The translations under genes and the position numbers were made by a program. Of a DNA stretch of 64,000 bases, positions 27,501 to 37,997 are shown one piece after another; within the stretch, counting starts at the first letter, position 1; each line of letters begins with the position of its first letter. The DNA is from Spodoptera frugiperda (taxonomy: Eukaryota > Arthropoda > Insecta > Lepidoptera > Noctuidae). The stretch covers positions 1,612,001 through 1,676,000 of the forward strand of contig NC_064234.1 of assembly GCF_023101765.2 (NCBI RefSeq). Direction: 5' to 3'. Below the pieces are notes generated by a model that did no database searches, was not told the origin of the DNA, and saw only the letters and a list, made by a program, of their open reading frames with translations.

Positions 27501-28762
27501 TACATTCATTGCCACCCAAAAATTCATAAGTGCCCATTTTATGTCCAAAAATTTAATTTTCTTTATTTCTGTTAGATGGTTAATCATCCACCATCTTCAA
27601 ATCTTCTTCATAATTTTTGACATTACTACAACTTTAACACCTTTGTGTTTTTATTCTAATCTAAACTTAAAACAAAAGTAAGCATGTATGTCTAGTCTAC
27701 ATAGCATTGTTGCCACGCAGTCGTGCTAAACTGGGCGATCTATATGTGGGCCCGGCCTTGAGACTAGCGCTTTCTTTCTGCCCAGACGCCGCCACTTCTA
27801 AGTTCTAAGTAAAGCGTTATCTCGATGCAAGTATTGTCGGACTAGTTTTTGAAGTGTCTTGTGGAGCAATATTGTTGTATAGAAGTATTTTTATTCGTGT
27901 TACTGGCACGATATTTGTGTAAACGTTTTCTTTTGTAAAACTAACCACTGGATCATTGTAATCGTATTTGTCAAACGCGAAATTAGGATTCTAAGTTCAC
28001 TAAGCCTTTTTTAACAAATGGTAAAAGTAAACGTTTAAAATTAGTTTTTCAAACTAGTGGCCGAAAGTGGACGAGATTTGCCTGTCTGTTGTATGAAAAT
28101 CCACTCTCACCTCCACCCGGGGTCCAGTTTGAACTGTGTTTAGGGGCCGAGTTTGTTCATTAGTGTCACCAATGAGCAAATCTTTTTTAGGGACCGAGGG
28201 GCCGAGTATGGACTAAACGAACATAATTGATGTCAAATTATAACACGGATCCTATGATTTATACGAGACATAGTTATGTAACCTAACCAGGAAGACCTAA
28301 CATACTATAACTTAATTAGTATCTCCGTCTGAACATAATTACACACATCTTTCCATGTTTCCGCCTCACTTTCTAAGTCCTCACCGCGGGACGCTCGGCT
28401 AATCGACTAATCGACTAATCATTCGGACAAAAACATCGACATTACAAAATCTTCTAACTTAATCACAAGCTAAATGAAGCATTCATTTATCAAGGTAACT
28501 ATTTAACGTTTATTTGATAAGTGTTGCGCATAATGGACTAAACAAATCGATTTAATTTCGTAAGACTGCGCTACGGTAATGGATTAATGATGAATGGTTA
28601 ACTAATTAAGTTAGGTTTAATATTGGGTAGTTTTGTGAAACATCCTGTAGCGATGGCGTAATGTTGAATTATGTTCTTTATTCAGGGTTACAATTTGATA
28701 TATTTTCATTTAAACATTTTATAACGTTTTTCCGATTATGTTAGAACTTGTTGGACGATTTG
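12578..28762. other. AT-rich non-coding spacer with GC-rich patches
   Basis: I find no supported gene in about 16 kb. Reading frames up to 122 codons (15224-15592) lack recognisable domains. Local GC-rich patches stand out at about 14120-14210, 24060-24560 and 25555-25730, with NRF1-like sites at 13415-13426, 14189-14199 and 26612-26623. The patches could be conserved regulatory DNA or decayed transposons; neither can be decided from the sequence alone. Confidence 0.45.
13415..13426. promoter_or_regulatory. NRF1/Ewg-like palindromic site
   Basis: TGCGCATGCGCA is a perfect 12-bp palindrome and matches the published NRF1 consensus (YGCGCAYGCGCR); the insect NRF1 family member is erect wing. 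It sits in AT-rich DNA with no gene nearby, so binding is inference only. Confidence 0.35.
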
Positions 28763-28950
28763 CGGATTTTCGGAAATTTCTCAGTCGGTGTCTGAAATTG
28801 TACCCAGTATGGCAAACCGCTCACCCCCTATTACATGGGACTATAACAAAAATTGTGAAAATTGGGTGTACCTACATTGTATAATGGTATTACGTGCCGT
28901 AATGTGCACCTCTGCATACCCTTAGGGGATAAAAGGCGTTGCATGTAGGA
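28763..28950 (+). mobile_element. Second SINE copy, 5'-truncated and diverged
   Basis: It shares with the copy at 12310-12577 the blocks TTTCTCAGT, CCCAGTATGGCAA-like, CATGGGACTATAACA, TTGTGAAAATTGGGTGTAC, ATTACGTGCCGTAATGTGCA and GGGGATAAAAGGCGTTG. The promoter-bearing head with the B box is missing or unrecognisable, so this copy should be dead. Confidence 0.7.
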
Positions 28951-30042
28951 AGATTACTTGGATACTCATTATTTCTAATGAATAATTGAAGTGGAGCACA
29001 ATAAATCAGCATCAGATGTTATCTATATAGATTAACTATTAACAAGCGTTGACAATACACCGACAATTAGTTGCAGAACCGGTTCCAAAGACTATATCTA
29101 ATTGAATAACACATCACGTACATAGCACCGCAGAATGTATAACGATCATATGTTTTAATATTCATATATGAATACTTGTTAATGCAGGTAGGAGTAGTGA
29201 TACTGTTATTATTATTATAGGTCGAATAAATAAGTTAATTAACAATATAATGGACTTGGAAGCAGATTAATCAAAATCCTTTCTTAGCGAATGCCTACGT
29301 CATATCATCTATCCGCATGCATAATTTTAGCCAGATCCGTCCTTTGGGTTCGGCTGTGCGTTGTTAGATCACTATGTCAGTCAGTCACCTTTGAAATACA
29401 TATTATTTATTTAGATATCTCACCGGGAGCATTCTGGAACTATAACCTAGCTGTCACACAAAAAGAAGGGATATGTTACTTAAAAATATACAACTCAAGT
29501 TCCTTACCACTTCATTCTCATCTCACACAAACTTCACAAGTCCCAAGTATCAATCTGCAACAGCCTACTGATATTCAGGCTGGCATCTTATCTCAACAAA
29601 GTGATCTAAATGGTGAGCGACAATGTACCGGTCAATTAGACCGGCGACCGGTTCGTATCGATGCAAATACAATGATACACTCGTGCGCAACTATCTGCAC
29701 GAGGAAGCTCTAGATTTACCCACTTGCGGATTGAATTGCGTGCCCCGAGACTGTTAGGGATAATATCATACCTTGCGGGATACAGTTTTAAATTAAATTA
29801 TTTGTATTCAATTGAATTAATATTAATGAGCACTCGGGATCGTGTTGTTTTCAATTTGACCGTCGTAAATAAAATTGAATTATCCCTTTGGGCTCGTTAT
29901 TATTCACGTGAACTTTTTTGAATATCTTAAGCTGTGAGCATCTCCTTCGATGTTTTCAATGTAAAAAGATATCGTCTGTACCCGTTAGCTGAAATTTGCT
30001 ACGATATTTATACCTAATTGATACGTGCATCCGTCGGATTCG
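28951..30042. other. Spacer before the LINE; no supported gene
   Basis: Two frames (29291-29713 and 29724-29921) are open but encode nothing I recognise. Some of this DNA could be the LINE 5' untranslated region, but I see no junction or target-site duplicate that would place the 5' end. Confidence 0.4.
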
Positions 30043-31437
30043 ATGCGGCAATTGAACGTCTGGTTAGTCATATGTTCGAGCGTAGATCTACTACAACAAC
30101 ATAGTGAGTTAATTAAACAGGTCGCTACCTTCCAGCAGTGTAGTGACACTCATGAACATGCTCTCACTAAAATAACACAACTGGAGCATAAATTGAGAGA
30201 AGCAGACAAAACGATACACAGGTTAGAGGCTTCAAAACAATCTTTTCAAACTGAGAACACTCAAAGTCTTTATGACGAGTTGGTTGGGAGTGGATCTGGT
30301 GACATGTGTGAACCAGCCGTTACAATAGATTTGACTGGTGATGATACCATCACCGCATGCCCTTTACTATGCAGCCGTAATAAAATTAAAAAGTATATTA
30401 AAATAAATAAAATAATTAAGAAAATTAAAAAGAGGCAAAATCTTTCACATTTAAATATAAAATTAAGGAAAGAAAAAGTTAATTTAATTAGTGAGTTAAA
30501 TACTTGTTCTAGTGAATTGGAACAAAGTAAGGCAACTTATGAGTTAGACGTTAAAGCTCTTCAACAAGAACTTTTACAACGGGAAATGTTCTTAAATCAA
30601 ATGTTCCAAAAATATGAATCTGCCCAATCTGAAATTAGTAAACACATGATTGAGGCAGGTAAGCTAGTCGACCTAGTAACTTATAGTGCCGAGAGATATG
30701 AGTCACTAGCAAATAACCTAACATGTAGTTGTACCCACACCGTGCAACCTGAGCCAGAACCTATACCTGTAGCGCATACAATAACTAAATCTATTGTTAA
30801 ATCTACTGTTAACAATGCTAGTGTGTTCACAGACTCAATGGGAGCAGGTTTTGGGTCACTTATTTCAAATTGCCTTAATCCTAACAATAAAGTAACTAAT
30901 TACTGTTATGATAATATAACATTTTGCCAAATGATACAAAGAATAAAACAAAACTGTATCACAAAAAATCAACCCGTTGTGTTATTGATGGGCGATAGTA
31001 CAAGGGTAAAAAAGCGGGACATCGTGGATGGTATCAACACCTTACTAGATTTAGATGTAGGAATGAGAACAATATGTGCATTCCCATATTCTGACACTTT
31101 GTCAGAATCAGAAAATAAAAATATATATTATTTAAATAAAATAATTTCTATGTTGACATGTTGTCATAAGGACAAATTAATATTTTTTGACACTAACAAA
31201 TTTGTTAGTGGTTTTCATTTGAACAAGGAATACATGTTTATTCCAAGAAAATGTAAAGTTTTACTTGCTAGTCTGCTAGCAAATATTATTAATTTAGTAT
31301 TTAATAATTTAAGTGACAAATCTATATTATATAGACAGTCTAATAATATAGAGATAAAATGTACATATAATAGTACGAAGGAGACTCACAATTTGTTGAC
31401 AAATGTGGGTAATACTCCGGATAACGGTTTAAACTAA
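30043..31437 (+). CDS. LINE ORF1 protein: coiled coil, SUMO-interacting-like motif, degenerate SGNH/esterase-like domain
   Basis: The first ATG is at 30043 (464 codons); the frame stays open 18 nt further upstream from a GTG at 30025. The N-terminal part (residues about 25-75) is heptad-rich and likely coiled coil. A VTIDLTGDD motif at about residues 100-108 matches the SUMO-interacting consensus. A lysine-rich stretch and a second coiled coil (about 145-225) follow. The C-terminal part has LLMGDST (G317-D318-S319), like block I of SGNH hydrolases, and VSGFHLN with H392 at the position of the catalytic His. The Asp usual three residues before that His is Ser here, so esterase activity is doubtful. 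ORF1 proteins bind element RNA and form the ribonucleoprotein. The 5' boundary is uncertain because upstream DNA could be host sequence fused in frame. Confidence 0.75.
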   Translation: MRQLNVWLVICSSVDLLQQHSELIKQVATFQQCSDTHEHALTKITQLEHKLREADKTIHRLEASKQSFQTENTQSLYDELVGSGSGDMCEPAVTIDLTGDDTITACPLLCSRNKIKKYIKINKIIKKIKKRQNLSHLNIKLRKEKVNLISELNTCSSELEQSKATYELDVKALQQELLQREMFLNQMFQKYESAQSEISKHMIEAGKLVDLVTYSAERYESLANNLTCSCTHTVQPEPEPIPVAHTITKSIVKSTVNNASVFTDSMGAGFGSLISNCLNPNNKVTNYCYDNITFCQMIQRIKQNCITKNQPVVLLMGDSTRVKKRDIVDGINTLLDLDVGMRTICAFPYSDTLSESENKNIYYLNKIISMLTCCHKDKLIFFDTNKFVSGFHLNKEYMFIPRKCKVLLASLLANIINLVFNNLSDKSILYRQSNNIEIKCTYNSTKETHNLLTNVGNTPDNGLN

Positions 31438-34418
31438 TGTCTGAGACAACAGAAGATAACCAAGTTTCATGCATTGGTAAGGTATCTTCTGGCAGTATAT
31501 TAAACTCTAAAGCCAAAATAGTACATAAGAATAAACAAAATAACTTGTTGACATTGTTTAGTCAAAATATGCAGGGTTTCTCATCAAAATCTTTAGAGAT
31601 TGAACTGTTTTTAGAAAAATTTAAATATGATATTGTTTGTGTAACGGAACATTGGTTGAAAGGCTATCAAGTAGAATCTATAAATTTTAAAAACTATTGT
31701 GTTGGTAACTATTTTAGCCGTCAAATAATGATACATGGTGGTAGCATGATTTTAATAAAAAAATCAGTAAAATATAAAGAAAGACATGACATTGCATCAC
31801 TTTCGATAGAGCATACAATAGAGTTGTCCTGTGTTGAGCTGGATAGGCATATTGTAGTATGTGTTTATAGACCTCCTAATTTACAGAACCTTAATACTTT
31901 TAGCTCAGTAATGGAAGACGTATTGAGGAAAACGTGTTCCAATAGTAAATGTACCATAGTATGTGGCGATTTTAATATTGATCTCTTGGAGAACGGCTCA
32001 AATAGTACTAATTTATTAAGTCTCTTTAAATGTTTTGATTTGTCTAATATTTTTCTTGAGCCCACCCGAGTAACATCCACTTCGGCGACTTGTATCGATA
32101 ATATTTTTTGTAACTGTGATTATTTTAATAAAGACATTGTCAATAAATTACCTTCAGATCACAGTGGGCTAACAGTAAATTTTAATACTATTACAACTGT
32201 ACCAAAAAGAGAAATTATGTTTAGGCAAATTACAGATAAAAAAATTGAGTCGTTGAACCAGAACTTACAAAATGAATTATGCGACCAAATACATGATAGT
32301 AAATACCCGTGTGAGATTTATGCCAACTTATTGTCCATTGTTAAAACACAATTTGATAAAATCTTCCCTTTAAAACGTAAAAACATTAAAAGTAAATTTG
32401 TATTTTGTGACTGGGCTACACCAGGTATTCGTATAAGTAGGGAAAAGTTATTTGAGTTATATGGTATGAGACAATTTAATAATAGTGAGGATTTTCGCAG
32501 TCATGTATCAAGGTATTCTAAAATATTTAAAACGGTTTGTAAGCATGCTAAATCTCTGTACATTAGCAGTAAAATTAGAACCGCGGATAACAAAATAAAA
32601 ACTACCTGGAACATAATTAATAGCGAGACAGGTAGAAATAAACAACGTAATTCTGAATTTAATTTAAATACCGAAAATGGACGCATTTGTACAGATATAA
32701 AAGTTGCCCAGGAATTCGAAACTTTTTTTAAAAATATTCCACTTAAAACTACGGAAGCCTTGAAATCATCTCCAACACTATCTATAGATATTCTTAAAAA
32801 GAATGTCGAGAAATGCTCAATAGATTTTCGATTTCAACACACAAACCCCCAAACAGTGATAAAAGCGTTCAAAGATATTAAAGTTAAGTCAACTGAAGAT
32901 CTCTGGGGAATGTCGGTTAAGGTGTGTAAGTCTTTTATAGAGACTATAGCACCTTACTTAGCTTTAATTTTTAATAAAAGTGTAGATCAAGGAGTCTTCC
33001 CAGACTTAATGAAACATAGTAAAGTTGTTCCATTGTTTAAATCCGGTGATAGTGCGGAGCCCAATAACTATAGGCCGGTTTCTATCTTACCAGTGCTCAG
33101 TAAAGTGTTTGAAAAACTGATGCTTACTCAAATGCTGCATCACTTCAACACAAACTCTATCTTTCACAATCAACAATACGGGTTCACCAAGGGACGCTGT
33201 ACAACTGACGCTGGAGTAGCTCTAATTAAGCGGGTGTTCGCCTCGTGGGAAGACGCACAGGATGCTATCGGAATATTTTGTGATCTTTCGAAGGCATTTG
33301 ACTGCGTTGAACACGAGACTCTATTGCTGAAGCTGGAACATTATGGTATTCGGGGTATATCACTAAATCTATTGAAGTCGTACCTTCGGGATAGGCAACT
33401 TAAAGTACAAGTAAATAAAATAAACTCACCGGGTGCTAGCATGTCTATGGGCGTACCGCAGGGTTCAATACTAGGCCCATTCCTATTTTTGGCATATATA
33501 AACGACTTGCCCCATTTATTTCAGAATGAACCTCAGATGGTATTATTTGCTGATGACACATCATTAGTTTTTAAAATAAATAGACAAAAAAATAATTATG
33601 ACGACGTAAATAATGCTCTAATGAAGGTTCAAAATTGGTTTACATCAAATAACCTAGTATTAAATGATAAAAAGACAAAATGTATTAGATTTGTTTTGCC
33701 AAATGTTAAGACTAACCAATGCGATGTATTATTAAATAGTCAGAAATTAGAATTTGTAAAAGAGACTACTTTCCTAGGAATCACTGTAGATGACAAATTG
33801 CAATGGGGTCCTCACATTACATCGCTAGCGGGACGATTGAGCTCTGCAGCTTATGCTGTGTGGAAGATCAGACAGCTAACTGACATAGACACGGCAAGAC
33901 TAGTATATTTCAGTTACTTCCATAGCATCATGTCGTATGGTATTTTGCTGTGGGGACAGGCTGCTGATGTTGAGTCTATCTTTATCCTACAAAAGCGAGC
34001 CGTCAGAGCTATTTACAACCTAGGTCGTCGCGAATCTCTCAGAGAAAAGTTTAAGGAGATCAATATTATGACCGTTCCATGTCAATTTATTTATGAAAAT
34101 CTTATGTATGTTAGAAAAAACCTACATTTGTTTGCGAAAGTATCTGACAGACACAACTATCAAACTAGGCATAAGGATAGATTAAGTCAACCATTTTTTA
34201 GATTGTCAAAAATAAGTAAGTCATTTATGGGATTCTGTGTTAAATGTTATAATAAAGTTCCAATGGAAATACAGAATCTGAATGAATCAAAATTTAAACT
34301 TTGTATTAAAAAAACGTTATGTAGACAAGCATACTACAAAGTAAATGATTACATAGAAGATAAAAATGCTTGGAGGCAAGCTGGTCCGGCTCCACAGGAT
34401 AACGAAAAATTTCTGTAA
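31437..34418 (+). CDS. LINE ORF2: AP endonuclease and reverse transcriptase
   Basis: A 993-codon intact protein, the usual size for single-EN LINE ORF2. An N-terminal AP-like endonuclease shows SQNMQGF, VTEHWL, CGDFNIDLL and the catalytic SDH (residues 240-242). A reverse transcriptase core follows: VVPLFKSGD, NYRPVSILPVLSKVFEK, QYGFTKGRCTTDA, FCDLSKAFDCVEHE, GVPQGSILGP and the catalytic FADD (residues 704-707). The C-terminal region contains MSYGILLWG. The protein nicks the target and primes reverse transcription of its own RNA. The start codon overlaps the ORF1 stop (TAATG, 31435-31439), pointing to translation by termination-reinitiation. All catalytic residues are present, so it may be competent. 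Confidence 0.95.
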   Translation: MSETTEDNQVSCIGKVSSGSILNSKAKIVHKNKQNNLLTLFSQNMQGFSSKSLEIELFLEKFKYDIVCVTEHWLKGYQVESINFKNYCVGNYFSRQIMIHGGSMILIKKSVKYKERHDIASLSIEHTIELSCVELDRHIVVCVYRPPNLQNLNTFSSVMEDVLRKTCSNSKCTIVCGDFNIDLLENGSNSTNLLSLFKCFDLSNIFLEPTRVTSTSATCIDNIFCNCDYFNKDIVNKLPSDHSGLTVNFNTITTVPKREIMFRQITDKKIESLNQNLQNELCDQIHDSKYPCEIYANLLSIVKTQFDKIFPLKRKNIKSKFVFCDWATPGIRISREKLFELYGMRQFNNSEDFRSHVSRYSKIFKTVCKHAKSLYISSKIRTADNKIKTTWNIINSETGRNKQRNSEFNLNTENGRICTDIKVAQEFETFFKNIPLKTTEALKSSPTLSIDILKKNVEKCSIDFRFQHTNPQTVIKAFKDIKVKSTEDLWGMSVKVCKSFIETIAPYLALIFNKSVDQGVFPDLMKHSKVVPLFKSGDSAEPNNYRPVSILPVLSKVFEKLMLTQMLHHFNTNSIFHNQQYGFTKGRCTTDAGVALIKRVFASWEDAQDAIGIFCDLSKAFDCVEHETLLLKLEHYGIRGISLNLLKSYLRDRQLKVQVNKINSPGASMSMGVPQGSILGPFLFLAYINDLPHLFQNEPQMVLFADDTSLVFKINRQKNNYDDVNNALMKVQNWFTSNNLVLNDKKTKCIRFVLPNVKTNQCDVLLNSQKLEFVKETTFLGITVDDKLQWGPHITSLAGRLSSAAYAVWKIRQLTDIDTARLVYFSYFHSIMSYGILLWGQAADVESIFILQKRAVRAIYNLGRRESLREKFKEINIMTVPCQFIYENLMYVRKNLHLFAKVSDRHNYQTRHKDRLSQPFFRLSKISKSFMGFCVKCYNKVPMEIQNLNESKFKLCIKKTLCRQAYYKVNDYIEDKNAWRQAGPAPQDNEKFL

Positions 34419-34986
34419 TATAACCATGTTATTTCGATGTGTTCTCTACTTTATACAATCATTGTAAATGTGAGAGCCCTGTAATGAACTAAAATCAAAT
34501 TAGACTAATAGAATGCATTTATGTCAGCTTGGAGTTGTCATGCTCACTCAAAGGTCTCATTGGCGGTGGCACGGGCATTGGATCGCTCGATTCCCTGCAA
34601 CATGGTTGAGTTGGGCGGTGCTGGTGTACGTGTCATGTTCGTGAACGGGCGCTGTCAACTGGGACTGGTCAGCTCCGGACTGCATTAATTTTTATTGTCC
34701 TCTAGGTTATTTTCTTTTTCTATCGCTTTGACTGTATAATTATTAGTTTTACATTGTTCTCACATAGTTGAAGTAATCGAAACAATGTAACCAAGAATTG
34801 TATTGTAAATCTGATTGAAAAAGAGTAACCTATGGAGTTTCTTGCTCGTTCTTCTCCATAGGAATCTACACTTTGGAACGAGCAAATAGCTTCACTAGAG
34901 GACTGACCGACAGACAGACGTTATTAATATTATTATATTTGCTTTGACGTTCAAAAGTGCCTTCCTGGTCTATTTGAAATAAATGA
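34419..34986 (+). other. LINE 3' untranslated region
   Basis: This non-coding stretch lies between the ORF2 stop and the terminal repeat. It contains a GC-richer block (about 34555-34690) that may fold for recognition by the reverse transcriptase, and it ends in GAAATAAATGA just before the tail. Confidence 0.65.
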
Positions 34987-35014
34987 TTTTGACTTTTGAC
35001 TTTTGACTTTTGAC
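34987..35014 (+). repeat. LINE 3' terminal tandem repeat (TTTTGAC)4
   Basis: Four perfect 7-bp TTTTGAC units close the element. Short tandem 3' tails instead of poly(A) are typical of CR1/L2-like LINEs. The following ATAAGAAATG is taken as flanking host DNA. Confidence 0.85.
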
Positions 35015-35999
35015 ATAAGAAATGCATTTGCACGCTGACAATATATAATATCTGTTCCCACAATTATAACACATCGTAAAAAGCGATGGTGAAAGAGCCA
35101 GACGGTTCTTATTTATTTACCGCACTTGACATCAATAAGAACCTGTTTGGTGTTTACTCTTTTTAGTCTTGAACTTCAAAACCATACAATTATTTGCTCG
35201 TAAAACGTCAGGTGACGGCGTATCAAAGGCGATGGGCGGTGTTGCGTGGGCGCACCTATTAATAATTGTTGTGAGACGTAACGCTTCCGCGGCGCCCGCG
35301 CATCTGAGACCGTTTTAGTGCAGTGATAATGACTTATTGAGGAGACCAAGCTCATGCTAATGACTATATTAGTCGCGAATCACTAGGCTGTGTCATAAAG
35401 CGACGTTTGATTACACTCAGTCGCCTTGGAGCGCTGATCTGGTGACAAGGACAGCCCCGAGTGTTGCTATGCCTTCATATAGTCATCACAACGTAAAATC
35501 AAAACAAAATCAAGGTGCGTGATTAATGTTACTGCTGATTTGTGTACATTTCAATGTCATCGAATGGAAAAGTAAACACTATTCATATTTTCTGAGATTT
35601 GTTCGTGAGTTTTATACATAAATTACGTGTGATTTGAGGAAAATAAACTTCAGCTCGTCTAATATAACACGGTGACAGGCGTATGACGAATTTACCTTCA
35701 ACGGTTCCCTTTAACTTGAATTAGGTCAAACAAAATCATACGACCGCAACTGTTTCGCAATTGATTTCGTTAAAATATTATTTAAAACGGTAATACTTCA
35801 CGAAAACGATATTTAAATTAGTGATGCGTCTGCCTCGTTATCTTCAGACTTCGATTAATAAACCATATATAAATGTTAGTTTCTGTTAACATACGATGAA
35901 GCTTATGACCATCAGTAAAGCAAATGATCTTGAAAGACTTCGAGTATTTATAGTAGAAGCTAGACTAGATAATTAACAATAGTGTTAAAAAGAAAGTTG

Positions 36000-36180
36000 A
36001 CACGTAGGTATTGCTAATTACCGCAAGTTTTCTCGGTGCCCCTTTCATGTGTTGAGGGTGGCCACCGGGTGGTTTTAGTGAGGTAAATATCCTACACTCC
36101 CTAGTCTATTATCCCCAAAAAGCTAGGTGCCTTTTGAAGGTTTCTCCCCGTCATCAAAAAAGGCCCGTCTCATAGGACTT
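36000..36180 (+). repeat. Probable LINE 3'-end remnant
   Basis: The segment with GAGGGTGGCCACCGGGTGG, GGTTTTAGTGAGG and GGTTTCTCCCCGTCATC resembles 3' untranslated pieces of R1-like LINEs that I associate with moth genomes. No coding part is attached and the borders are approximate. Confidence 0.3.
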
Positions 36181-37659
36181 AGAAAAACGAATTGCTTTGC
36201 ATTTATCATCGCCATTTTCAACAAAATTTCTTCTAAAACATAATTAATAATTAATCTACATCAGATTCACCCACTACACTACTCGTGCTTCTAATTAGCT
36301 GTTACGCTACACCATTGTTAAAGCTATTGATGGGTCTAAGTAGCAATCTGCAGCCCGTTTCCGTGATTGTTTCTGATCATACAATGTGCTCGTGGGCGAT
36401 ATGATTGCCAGGCGGTAACTCTATACTGGTACAGAAAAATGTAATTGCTTTATGAATCATTTAACAGTCGTCGGATTATGGAGAAGTACCTTTTATCAGC
36501 GGCTAGTGACGCGGCTTGTGTTTGTTGGAATTGACCGTAACGTTGTATGTATGAAATAGATTTGTTCTTCGATTTATGATGTCCTTTTTTGGTTGTACAG
36601 CAGATTTTTTGTTTCATATACCAGTTGGATGTTTTTGTAATAGTTCGTTTCTTTTCTAATATGGTTATTCTCATGAATAGAATATTAGGTAATAACTAAT
36701 AATAATTGGGAACTTAAAATGTAACTCCACCCCGTTTCCCTGCAATTTACAAACTAGCTGCACCTGGCATAGCAACCAGACACGACGCCACAATCGAAAT
36801 TTCATAAAGTTGCTATAAATTCCCAATTTCCATATTTCAAGCGTCAGCTGCGCACGCGCTGGCTCGGCAGGTGCTCGCGCACCGATTGCCCCGCCCCCCT
36901 CTTGCTCGCCCCTCTTGTATAAAGTTAGGGCTAGTACGCAATTGACATTTCGTTGTCATAACATTACCAATACACGAGATTGATATGATAAAATAAATTC
37001 TTCGAATTGTACAACTTTGAAGTGCTATTGCGTGTACGCATGTGCCATAGATAAATAAATCAATATGTCATTTTAGACGGCAAATTGTATTCATGGCACT
37101 AAATTAAGGTGACACTCCATGTCTATTCTTATTTAAAACTGCATTGTTACATATTTGGTACTTCCATCCCACCAATGTGGCACAGTGGCGCCACTACCAG
37201 GAAATTTGATAGCGCCAATAAATCGAAGCTGTCTTCCACGTACTTCTAACCTTCAATGCATAATGATTAAATTGTCACATGTTTATAATGATGATGGTTA
37301 TTCTGTCTACATATTTTATGGCGTTATGGCTTGAATATTATATTGTTTTACAAAAACAAAATATGCTAGGGTAGGTAGAAACCTACCTTTAGCATGTTGA
37401 CGTCTTAAGATAATACACATGTCAGTAGTTTTCGGCTGAACAATGGGGTATTTTTTTCATGTACGAACACTGAACGATAAATGATTTGTACTGTAAAATT
37501 CTCTTGTTAGACTTTAATGATGAAGGGATTCAGTGTAAGTGATCGAAGGGTCAACCCTGGCGCCTATATTATGGAATTTTAATTAATCTAATTTGCATGT
37601 TTGGTCGCGACACGCCTGCGACACAATAAAATTTACATTTCGTTTCAAACGGCGTGCGT

Positions 37660-37997
37660 TGCGCAGGCGCAGCCCTTGTCCCTTGTAGCTATGGGACTGA
37701 AATAAGTAATTTCACAAAAGTAAGCAATTTCTAGGCTAAGATTTTATGAATTTCTCAATTCTTATACCGCAGTAACAGTGGTTCGTGACGATCTCTGTTA
37801 CAAACATTATAATTTTGATTTACCGATATTAGCAATTTTACATTTAGACACATGAAAATGTCATAACTCTAAATAACTATTAATGTGAATAATAAATAAC
37901 AATTAATAATGTATTAGCACTAACAATTATATTTTATAACGGTGCGTGTCTTTATTTGCGCGGCACGCCCCCGCTAGTCGTAGCCTGCGCAGGCGCA
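37660..37997. promoter_or_regulatory. Pair of NRF1/Ewg-like sites
   Basis: TGCGCAGGCGCA occurs twice, at 37660-37671 and 37986-37997. The reverse complement matches the GCGCCTGCGCA form of the NRF1 matrix. The 314 bp between the two sites is AT-rich and has no coding frame. Function is inferred from motif identity only. Confidence 0.3.

Larger units (their letters stand above)
30043..35014 (+). mobile_element. Non-LTR retrotransposon (LINE), two intact ORFs
   Basis: About 5 kb with ORF1, a complete endonuclease/reverse transcriptase ORF2, a roughly 570-bp 3' untranslated region and a tail of four TTTTGAC units. Ending in short tandem repeats rather than poly(A), with an esterase-like ORF1, fits the CR1/L2/Daphne group; this clade call is inference. 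The absence of stops or frameshifts over about 4.4 kb argues for recent insertion. The true 5' end is unknown and the copy may be 5'-truncated. Confidence 0.85.

Noticed and set aside
37363..37395. Hairpin resembling a microRNA precursor
   Set aside because: The stem is only about 14 bp with a bulge and a 4-nt loop, too short, and matches no microRNA I know.
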